From NCBI GenBank assembly GCA_002347925.1, contig DDYL01000184.1:20484-31891 (forward strand): DNA of 11,408 bases. The letters are read 5' to 3'. Position numbers and translations under genes: made by a program. Source of the DNA: Chloroflexi bacterium UBA2235 (GTDB taxonomy: Bacteria; Chloroflexota; UBA11872; UBA12225). Below, in pieces: positions 5,523 to 11,408 of this stretch. A model generated the notes under the pieces. The model had not been told where the DNA came from. It ran no database searches and saw only the letters and a list, made by a program, of their open reading frames with translations. Positions within the stretch are counted from its first letter, which is position 1. Each line of letters opens with the position of its first letter.

Positions 5523-6737
5523 GTGGAGGCAGTGGCCTCGATAGATGTCATCGGCGCGGAAGTCTTTCTGGAGGGGCATGCCGCCCTTGCCGGGCTCTCA
5601 CTGAACATCGCTGACGGGGAAGCGGTCGCAATCCTCGGGCCGTCAGGGTGCGGCAAGACCACATTGCTCCGTGCCATTGCCGGTCTCCAACCACTGCACG
5701 GTGGGTCGATTGCGTATGACGGCGTCGACGTGACGCAAACCGAACCCGCCGAACGTGGCGTCGGAATGGTATTCCAGAATTACGCCCTGTATCCACATAT
5801 GCAGTCACAGGGAATCCTTGGTTTCTATTACAAGTTGAGGGGGCTGGATGCCGAGGTGGGTGACAGGGTAAAGGGAGTCTGCGATGTCATGGGGGCAGAT
5901 TTCGAGGGGTTGCTAAAGCGGAAACCGGGGGAGTTGTCCGGAGGCCAGCAGCAGCGGGTGGCAATCGGGCGATGCATCATCCGGGAACCGAGGGTCTTCC
6001 TCTTTGATGAGCCCCTTTCAAACCTCGATGCCAGGTTGCGTGCCCAGACACGGGTGGAGATCAAGCGTCTCCTGCGCCGATTTGGTGTGACGGCGGTCTA
6101 CGTGAGCCACGACCAAACCGAGGCGACGGCGATTGGTGACCGTATTGCGGTCATGCGAGACGGAAAGATCGAGCAGATCGGGCGATACCGAGACCTGCAT
6201 GCGCACCCGTTGAACACCTTCGTGGCGACATTCCTGGGTACGCCACCGATGAGCCTGATCCGAGGGGTGATCGAGGACGGGTTCATCCGACTGACCGGTC
6301 CGGGAAGCGAACCGGATGCAACGGCTCCGGCGCCGCTGGAAGACGAGCCGTGGCGAGACGCGGGCAGGACGTCGGTCCCAGCGGGGATTGTCCGTGTCCC
6401 GTTCGGTGTGCGTCCGGAGGTCCAAATGGGCACCGGGATCATTCTCGGGTGGCGGCCCGAAGCTGCCCGGCTGGTGCCGGCTGGTGCTGGCGCGGTGCCG
6501 GCGTGGATCGTCGCGACAGAACCGGTGGTTGCCGACCGACAAATCCTGGTTACCTGCGCGGTCGCGATGACCAACGAGCTTGGAACTGACGCATCGGTGG
6601 TGGTGCGCGCCCGCGCGCCCGCCACGGCTGACCTCAACCGGGGTGATCGGGTCCATCTGGGGTTCGATCCCGATGAGGCCCACGTCTTCGACAGCGACGG
6701 AACCCGGAGGACCGCGGTGGTATACTCCACCGGATAG
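5523..6737 (+). CDS. ABC transporter ATP-binding protein, MalK/UgpC type
   Basis: This protein is the nucleotide-binding subunit that powers a carbohydrate importer. It has Walker A GPSGCGKTT (39-47), Q-loop Gln85 in FQNYALYPHM, signature LSGGQQQR (138-145), Walker B VFLFDEP (158-164), D-loop SNLDA and H-loop His196 in VSHDQTEA. YRDLHAHPLNTFVATFLGTPPM (221-243) marks the end of the ATPase domain typical of the UgpC/MsmK class. The C-terminal 160 residues fit a TOBE/OB regulatory region, with a loose Ala/Pro-rich insert at about 260-290; 404 residues is longer than the usual 350-375. The start is uncertain: GTG 5523 or GTG 5532, the latter with GGAGG only 2 bases upstream. No permease or substrate-binding gene is nearby. 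It may be a shared ATPase, as MsiK is in Streptomyces; that comparison is inference. Confidence 0.88.
   Translation: MEAVASIDVIGAEVFLEGHAALAGLSLNIADGEAVAILGPSGCGKTTLLRAIAGLQPLHGGSIAYDGVDVTQTEPAERGVGMVFQNYALYPHMQSQGILGFYYKLRGLDAEVGDRVKGVCDVMGADFEGLLKRKPGELSGGQQQRVAIGRCIIREPRVFLFDEPLSNLDARLRAQTRVEIKRLLRRFGVTAVYVSHDQTEATAIGDRIAVMRDGKIEQIGRYRDLHAHPLNTFVATFLGTPPMSLIRGVIEDGFIRLTGPGSEPDATAPAPLEDEPWRDAGRTSVPAGIVRVPFGVRPEVQMGTGIILGWRPEAARLVPAGAGAVPAWIVATEPVVADRQILVTCAVAMTNELGTDASVVVRARAPATADLNRGDRVHLGFDPDEAHVFDSDGTRRTAVVYSTG
6718..6726 (+). promoter_or_regulatory. Candidate extended -10 promoter for nusA operon
   Basis: TG at 6718-6719, one base, then TATACT (5 of 6 matches) at 6721-6726 lies within the last codons of the ATPase gene. 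I see no good -35 at the right distance, as is allowed for extended -10 promoters. Transcription would start near 6733, giving nusA a leader of about 150 bases that contains the hairpin at 6774-6800. Confidence 0.4.
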
Positions 6738-6773
6738 CCAGTACTCTGGTGCCGCAAGCCACGACCGAACGTG

Positions 6774-6800
6774 AGCGGGGAGACCCGCTTTTCGTGTTTT
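6774..6800 (+). terminator. Intrinsic terminator between the ATPase gene and nusA
   Basis: AGCGGG (6774-6779) pairs with CCCGCT (6784-6789) across a GAGA tetraloop. It is followed by a T-run beginning at 6789 and then CGTGTTTT. It lies 36 bases after the ATPase stop. If the TATACT promoter upstream is real, the same hairpin lies in the nusA leader and could act as an attenuator. Confidence 0.75.
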
Positions 6801-6883
6801 CTGGGTGATTCGATAGCTAGGCCATACGGGTCCGGCTCGTCACGGTTGATTGGCGCGGTGCCAAATGATGTCGGAGGGGCAAC

Positions 6884-7984
6884 ATGCGTAGCGACTTTGC
6901 CGCGTCCCTCGCACAACTGACGGCCGAACGGGGCTTGAACAAGGACGACCTCCTGAACATGGTGGAGGTCGCGATTGCCTCGGCGTACAAGAAGGACTTC
7001 GGGGTAACCGAAGAACGGAACATCGCGGTCCGCATGGACCCGCAGTCGGGTAACGCCCGGGTGTATGAGGTGTACGAGGTCGTCGACATTGTCGAGAACC
7101 CGCTGACGCAGATCAGCGTTGCCGACGCCCAGGTCCTCAAGCAGAGTGCGAGGGAAGGCGCCACGGTCGAGAAGGAGGTCACGCCTCCCAACTTCGGCCG
7201 CATCGGCGCACAGACGGCGAAGCAAGTGATCCTGCAGCGGATCAAGGACGCCGAGCGCGACAAGGTCTATGCGGAGTTCATTGACCGCGTGGGCGACATT
7301 GTCACCGGAGTAATCCGGAGATCCGACATGCGTGGTTCAATCCTCGAGATGGGTGCCGGAGGCAAGGCCGAGGGTCTTTTGCCCGTCTCGGAACAGGTGC
7401 GAACCGAACACCACCGGATGGGACAGCGGATCAAGGTGTACCTGACACAGGTCGATCGGAGCCTGAAGGGTCCGATGTTGATCGTGAGCCGGGCAAACCG
7501 GAACTTCGTGCGACGCCTGATGGAGCTGGAAATCCCGGAAATCTTTGATGGGCGTGTTGAGATCAAGTCGATCGCCCGAGAAGAAGGTGTGCGGTCAAAA
7601 GTGGCGGTTTCCTCCCGGAACCCGGCGATGGATCCGGTCGGTGCGTGCGTCGGTCAACGCGGGCAGCGCATCCAGAACATCGTGAACGAACTTGCCGGAG
7701 AGCGGATTGACATTATCCGGTGGGATGAGGATCCGACCCGTTTCGTGGCAAGCTCGCTCAGCCCGGCGCGGGTCACTGATGTCCAAGTGGATGAGGCTAC
7801 CCGGACGGCGACGGTTATCGTCCCTGACGGGCAGTTATCGCTTGCAATCGGCAAGGAAGGCCTGAACGCGCGGTTGGCGGCGAAGCTGACTGGGTGGAGG
7901 GTGGATATCCGTGGCGATGGATCAGTCGCTGCCGAGGCACATGCGGGTGAGGTCCACGGCGACCCGGACGTGACAGACGCTTAG
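6884..7984 (+). CDS. nusA: Transcription termination/antitermination factor NusA
   Basis: NusA binds RNA polymerase and nascent RNA and modulates pausing, termination and antitermination. The 366-residue protein has an N-terminal polymerase-binding domain (about 1-125, with AIASAYKKDFG and later GAQTAKQVILQRIKDAER). An S1 domain follows (about 135-203, DIVTGVIRRSD to KGPMLIVSRA). KH1 has GACVGQRGQRIQ at 253-264 and KH2 has AIGKEGLNARLA at 321-332. It ends soon after KH2 and lacks the two acidic repeats of E. coli NusA, as is usual outside Proteobacteria. ATG 6884 has GGAGG with a 6-base spacer. No rimP gene precedes it, although rimP is commonly directly upstream. It starts the nusA-ylxR-infB-rbfA operon, and expression may depend on the leader hairpin at 6774-6800. 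Confidence 0.97.
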   Translation: MRSDFAASLAQLTAERGLNKDDLLNMVEVAIASAYKKDFGVTEERNIAVRMDPQSGNARVYEVYEVVDIVENPLTQISVADAQVLKQSAREGATVEKEVTPPNFGRIGAQTAKQVILQRIKDAERDKVYAEFIDRVGDIVTGVIRRSDMRGSILEMGAGGKAEGLLPVSEQVRTEHHRMGQRIKVYLTQVDRSLKGPMLIVSRANRNFVRRLMELEIPEIFDGRVEIKSIAREEGVRSKVAVSSRNPAMDPVGACVGQRGQRIQNIVNELAGERIDIIRWDEDPTRFVASSLSPARVTDVQVDEATRTATVIVPDGQLSLAIGKEGLNARLAAKLTGWRVDIRGDGSVAAEAHAGEVHGDPDVTDA

Positions 7985-8006
7985 GGCACACTCCTGGTCT
8001 GGTCCT

Positions 8007-8606
8007 TTGCCGAGCATTCTGCAAAGTTCCGGTCAGGCATGGAAGGGCGGTACCATTACTGGAGTGCCAGTTGAGGAACCCGTCGCGAGTGTGCCTGTGG
8101 ACGGTGGGCAGCCACCCGCCTCGGGGAAGTCGTCGTCACGCGTTTCCGGCACTCGTCCGCGGTCGCGACCTTCGACGGGAGTGCGCACCCGTCGCGTTCC
8201 GGAGCGAACCTGCGTGGCTTGCCGGGAGACGGCGGGCAAGCGCGAGTTGGTCCGGGTCGTGAGGACGGTAGCGGGACCGGTTGAAGTTGATCTGACTGGT
8301 CGGAAAAACGGACGTGGTGCGTACCTGCATGCGGACCCGGTGTGTTGGGACATGGCATTCAAGCGGCAGACACTTAATGGTGCCCTGAAGACGGTGGTGG
8401 GAGGCGACGACCTCACTGCGCTTCAGGAGTTTCGCGACCGATTGGTCGCAGGCGATGCCGGTGTCGCGGCGGTTCCCTTGGCAGCAGTGGCTGCACGGGT
8501 TGCCACCGGGACGCCGACGACGCGAGGATCACGTCGGCAGGGACGGGGTGGAGGGGTGAAACCGGCGACGGCCAAACCGGGTCCGGTAGGCGGCGGTCGG
8601 GCATAG
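8007..8606 (+). CDS. rnpM: YlxR-family protein (RnpM, DUF448) with long tails
   Basis: YlxR proteins are small RNA-binding proteins encoded with nusA and infB; work in Bacillus links YlxR (RnpM) to RNase P. The conserved core is at about residues 63-145. It contains RTCVACRETAGKRELVRVVR (Cys69, Cys72), VDLTGRKNGRGAYLHADPVC and FKRQTLNGALKTVVGG. The usual protein is about 90-100 residues. Here about 60 residues precede the core and 55 follow, both rich in Arg, Gly, Pro, Ala and Ser. The start is unsettled: TTG 8007 has no clear ribosome binding site, while GTG 8064 (180 residues) has GGAG overlapping the start. Starts further in would still keep the core. It follows nusA by 22 bases (TTG start) and precedes infB by 100 bases. 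No L7Ae-type ylxQ gene follows it, as would occur in Bacillus. Confidence 0.85.
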   Translation: MPSILQSSGQAWKGGTITGVPVEEPVASVPVDGGQPPASGKSSSRVSGTRPRSRPSTGVRTRRVPERTCVACRETAGKRELVRVVRTVAGPVEVDLTGRKNGRGAYLHADPVCWDMAFKRQTLNGALKTVVGGDDLTALQEFRDRLVAGDAGVAAVPLAAVAARVATGTPTTRGSRRQGRGGGVKPATAKPGPVGGGRA

Positions 8607-8706
8607 AGGCCCGCTCTTCTGTCCAGGACGAGGCTGATCTGGAAGTTCCCGGGGATCATCGACGGCATGACCGGCCGGCGGTACGGAAAGTTAGGAAACG
8701 GCGAAT

Positions 8707-10665
8707 ATGAGCAGGTTCCGAGGCGGTGGTTCACGCGGGCGCGGACGCCCAGGCGGCGGGGCACGGGGCGGACGTCCCGGTAGTGGTTCTCGTCCGGGCG
8801 GTCCCGGTTCGTATGGGTCTCGCGAAAGCAACCTTGCTCTCGCATCGAAGGTTGTGACGCTGCCCCCTTCGATAAGCGTGGTGGACCTTGCCACCACACT
8901 CAACACGCCTCCCGCACAGATCATCAAGGCGCTTCTCCAGAAGGGCATCTCCTCGACGATCAACAACCTGCTTGAACACGATGCAAGCCAGGCGATTGCT
9001 GAGGCCCTCGGGTTCACCGTGATCACGGCTGAGGAGCGTGCCGCGCAGGTTGCCGAAGCGGAGGCAACCGGAACGCCGGTCACGCCAATCCGGTCCATGC
9101 CAGTCGCGCCGGTCACCGCGCCCGCTCCGGTTGCCGAGCATGTGGATCATTTCGGCAGCGACGGCGAACTTGTGACGCGTCCGCCAGTGGTCACCATCAT
9201 GGGGCACGTCGACCATGGCAAGACATCGCTGCTGGATGCCCTGCGTGAGGCGCATGTGGCCGAGGCCGAGGCCGGGGGCATCACCCAGCATATCGGTGCC
9301 TATCAGGTTGAGCAGCAGGGTCGGAAGATCACCTTCATTGACACCCCGGGCCATGCCGCCTTCACGGCGATGCGCGCACGGGGCGCCCAGGTCACTGACC
9401 TGGCGATTATCGTGGTTGCGGCTGACGATGGGGTGATGCCCCAGACCGTCGAGTCAATCCAGCATGCCCGGGCAGCCCAGGTGCCGTTCATCATCGCGAT
9501 CAACAAGATTGATCGTGCCAACGCGCGTCCCGAGCGTGTGAAGCAGCAGCTGGCAGATCACGGTGTGCTTGTCACCGGTTGGGGTGGTGAGGTTGAGACT
9601 GTCGAAGTTTCGGCACTCCAGAAGCTCGGACTTGACGACTTGCTGGAGATGATCCTGCTGGTCACCGACATTGCCGAGCCGACGGCTGACCCTCAGGCTT
9701 CGGGGTCCGGTTCCATCATCGAGGCGCGGGTTGACCGTAGCCGCGGTCCGGTGGCGACAATTCTGGTGCAGAATGGCACGTTGCGCGTTGGCGACTGGGT
9801 CTGCGTTGACAAGACCGGCGGGCGCATCCGGGCGATGGCGGACTTCCGTGGTGAACGCTTGCGCGAGGCCGGACCGTCCACACCCGTTGAAATCACTGGA
9901 CTGGAAGAGGTTCCGGCTGCTGGTGACCGGTTTACCGTGATGCCTGACGAGCATGCCCTGCGTGTCGTTCTCAAGGAACGCAAGGACCGCGAGATCGATC
10001 CGGGAACCCGTAGGCTCAGCCTGGACGAAATCCTCGCGGGGATTTCGCTTGGCGAGGTCAAGGAACTCAACGTCATCCTCAAGGCAGATGTGCAGGGGTC
10101 GGTCGAGGCAATCCGCGGTGCCTTGGAAAAGGTGGGCGGAAGCGTGACGGGAACGACGTTGCGTGTCCTGTACGACGCCGTGGGCGCACCGACGGATACG
10201 GACATCAACCTGGCGGTTGCTTCACGTGCCGTAATCGTGGCGTTCAACGTGCGCACGACGTCGAATGTCAAGACCTTCGCTGAATCACAGGGCGTGGAGA
10301 TTCGCGAGTACCAGATCATCTACAACCTTCTGGACGATCTCGAGACCGCCCTGAGGGGACTTGTGGAACCGACGTTCCGTGAGGTTGTCTTCGGACATGC
10401 CGAAGTGCGTGCGGTGTTCCGGGCCGGCAAGGGTGAGGCGATTGTTGGTGCGTTCGTTCGCGACGGTCTCATCCGGCGTGGGACGGCCGCCCGGGTCATC
10501 CGTGGTGGCGAAGTGGTCTACAACGGCCGTATCGGATCCCTGCGTCGCTTCAAGGATGACGTCCGTGAGGTGGCGGCCGGGTACGAATGCGGTCTGGGTC
10601 TGGAGAACTGCCCCGACCCGCGGGTTGGGGACGTGGTCGAGATTTTCGGCCGCGAACGCGTCTAG
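8707..10665 (+). CDS. infB: Translation initiation factor IF-2
   Basis: IF-2 is the GTPase that places initiator tRNA on the 30S subunit and promotes subunit joining. The 652-residue protein begins with an Arg/Gly-rich segment (2-39), followed by an IF2_N-type helical module (about 48-105, ISVVDLATTLNTPPAQIIKA). The G domain has G1 GHVDHGKT (166-173), G2 GGITQHIG (190-197), G3 DTPGH (212-216), G4 NKID (266-269) and G5 SAL near 302. Domain II follows with RGPVATILVQNGTLRVGD. Domain III contains ELNVILKADVQGSVEAIRGA and ends before domain IV with GGEVVYNGRIGSLRRFKDDV and GYECGLGLEN. The N-terminal part is much shorter than in E. coli IF2 alpha. ATG 8707 is fixed by an in-frame stop at 8692 and has AGGAAA upstream. 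Confidence 0.97.
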   Translation: MSRFRGGGSRGRGRPGGGARGGRPGSGSRPGGPGSYGSRESNLALASKVVTLPPSISVVDLATTLNTPPAQIIKALLQKGISSTINNLLEHDASQAIAEALGFTVITAEERAAQVAEAEATGTPVTPIRSMPVAPVTAPAPVAEHVDHFGSDGELVTRPPVVTIMGHVDHGKTSLLDALREAHVAEAEAGGITQHIGAYQVEQQGRKITFIDTPGHAAFTAMRARGAQVTDLAIIVVAADDGVMPQTVESIQHARAAQVPFIIAINKIDRANARPERVKQQLADHGVLVTGWGGEVETVEVSALQKLGLDDLLEMILLVTDIAEPTADPQASGSGSIIEARVDRSRGPVATILVQNGTLRVGDWVCVDKTGGRIRAMADFRGERLREAGPSTPVEITGLEEVPAAGDRFTVMPDEHALRVVLKERKDREIDPGTRRLSLDEILAGISLGEVKELNVILKADVQGSVEAIRGALEKVGGSVTGTTLRVLYDAVGAPTDTDINLAVASRAVIVAFNVRTTSNVKTFAESQGVEIREYQIIYNLLDDLETALRGLVEPTFREVVFGHAEVRAVFRAGKGEAIVGAFVRDGLIRRGTAARVIRGGEVVYNGRIGSLRRFKDDVREVAAGYECGLGLENCPDPRVGDVVEIFGRERV

Positions 10666-10686
10666 TCGGTTGCTGCTGGTCCCCGG

Positions 10687-10828
10687 CCAACTACCACCAC
10701 TCCCACACGCCCCATTACTTAGTCGCTTTGCGCTGAACCGGAGACCTTGGTGGTATGTTGGTGGGGAACGGTCGAGGGTCTTCGTGACCCACGTAAGTCA
10801 AAGCCGGGCCACACGCCATGCGGTGGCC
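10687..10828 (+). ncRNA. Structured infB-rbfA intergenic RNA (candidate leader or sRNA)
   Basis: The 185-base gap contains three inverted repeats. The outer arms CCAACTACCACC (10687-10698) and GGTGGTATGTTGG (10749-10761) pair over 12 bp with one bulged T at 10756, enclosing about 50 bases. GGGTC (10776-10780) and GACCC (10786-10790) form a hairpin with loop TTCGT. GGCCAC (10807-10812) with CGC (10814-10816) pairs with GCG (10820-10822) and GTGGCC (10823-10828), with a bulged A and loop CAT. The last stem ends 8 bases before the rbfA ribosome binding site. No T-tract follows any of them. The gap codes for nothing I can support. An RNA regulator or processing site is inference. Confidence 0.35.
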
Positions 10829-10850
10829 AGCCTGCTGGAAGGTGTTCGAG

Positions 10851-11363
10851 ATGCCCGATCCGCGTCGCCGCGAACGCCTCGCTTCCGTCATTGAACAGAT
10901 TGTCAGTCAGGTCCTGGCGCGCGAGTTGCGAGATCCGGGGCTTGAAGGCATCACCTCGATCACCAAGGTCGATGTTGCTGCTGACTTGAGCGTCACCAAG
11001 TTGCACGTCTCGATCATGGGCGATGAGGCGAAGCGTCAGTCAACCATGCGGGCACTGGAACGCGCATCTGGCTTTGTCCGGAGGCGTCTTGCGGAAGAGT
11101 TGACCATCCGGCAGACCCCGGAGGTGATCTGGGTTCTGGACCGCAGCATCGAACGGGGTGACCGGGTTCTGGCGTTGCTGAGTACATTGACCATTCCGCC
11201 GGAACCGCCCGCGGATGCCGATGCACCTCCTGCGCACGTCCGCGCTCCGGCCATGGAGGCCGACGACACTGATGACGGGCGCCCCGTGGTTCGTCGGAGG
11301 GTGATCCGGGTGGCACGCCCCGGTGGTGCGCCGCCAGCTCCCCGTCCGCGACGCAAGCCCTGA
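10851..11363 (+). CDS. rbfA: 30S ribosome-binding factor A
   Basis: RbfA is a KH-like protein that binds the immature 30S subunit and helps 16S rRNA 5' end maturation, notably in the cold. The core spans about residues 1-115: RRRERLASVIEQIVSQVL, ELRDPGLEGITSITKVDVA, DLSVTKLHVSIMG, then ALERASGFVRRRLAEELTIR, and PEVIWVLDRSIERGDRVLALL, in family order. The last 55 residues form a Pro/Ala/Asp stretch and then an Arg-rich tail, while typical RbfA is about 115-135 residues. ATG 10851 has GGAAGG with an 8-base spacer. An ATG at 10818 lies inside a hairpin and adds 11 atypical residues, so I reject it. The gene closes the visible operon; 45 bases follow to the window edge. Confidence 0.93.
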   Translation: MPDPRRRERLASVIEQIVSQVLARELRDPGLEGITSITKVDVAADLSVTKLHVSIMGDEAKRQSTMRALERASGFVRRRLAEELTIRQTPEVIWVLDRSIERGDRVLALLSTLTIPPEPPADADAPPAHVRAPAMEADDTDDGRPVVRRRVIRVARPGGAPPAPRPRRKP

Positions 11364-11408
11364 CACCAGTTACTCCACCTCATCGCCCCCGGATATACAT
11401 GCGATTCG

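Noticed and set aside
6460..6510. Repeated GCTGGTGC/GCCGG units in the ATPase gene as a tandem repeat
   Set aside because: They encode an Ala/Gly/Pro-rich linker and are imperfect, best explained by codon use.
11391..11408. ATG at 11399 after GGATATAC as the start of the next gene
   Set aside because: Only three codons are visible and there is no clear ribosome binding site; a gene may start here but cannot be supported.
1..11408. Defence system, CRISPR array, prophage, insertion sequence, tRNA or rRNA
   Set aside because: No spaced direct repeats, transposase, integrase, phage or nuclease motifs were seen, and I recognised no tRNA or rRNA sequence. The coding content is accounted for by ordinary genes.

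Overview
This is a GC-rich bacterial window made of conserved housekeeping genes around a small sugar-related cluster. The gene order nusA-ylxR-infB-rbfA without an L7Ae gene, the orphan LuxR-type HTH protein, the UgpC-type ATPase next to a YesL-like protein, and the frequent GTG starts suggest Chloroflexota, perhaps a Thermomicrobia relative. That placement is inference from style and synteny; there is no rRNA gene here.

Layout. Bases 1-195 hold an open frame that may be the 3' end of an unrecognised gene. A small LuxR/GerE HTH gene (262-522, +) follows. It converges on a three-gene minus-strand operon, rluB-cmk-plsC (3197 down to 675), whose genes overlap by 4 and 8 bases. The converging units end in back-to-back intrinsic terminators, and the plsC stop codon lies inside one hairpin. 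The rluB promoter has a perfect TATAAT so close to the start codon that the mRNA should be nearly leaderless.

From 3308 everything reads on the plus strand. First comes a three-gene group: a GHMP kinase resembling glucuronokinase, a six-helix YesL/DUF624-like membrane protein, and a MalK/UgpC-type ABC ATPase. No permease or binding protein is present, so the ATPase probably serves transporters encoded elsewhere. An intrinsic terminator closes this unit. Then comes the transcription/translation operon: nusA, ylxR (rnpM), infB and rbfA. RimP and the L7Ae-like YlxQ, often found in this operon, are absent.

The genes fit a growth-linked set: lipid acylation (plsC), CDP supply (cmk), rRNA modification (rluB), transcription elongation and antitermination (nusA), initiation (infB) and 30S maturation (rbfA). 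I see no defence system, CRISPR array, mobile element, tRNA or rRNA. The features most worth a second look are non-coding: a 185-base infB-rbfA gap with three stem-loops, a possible attenuator ahead of nusA, a dyad over the HTH gene promoter, and an 11-mer repeated in the sugar cluster gaps. The long low-complexity basic tails on four RNA-related proteins also stand out.
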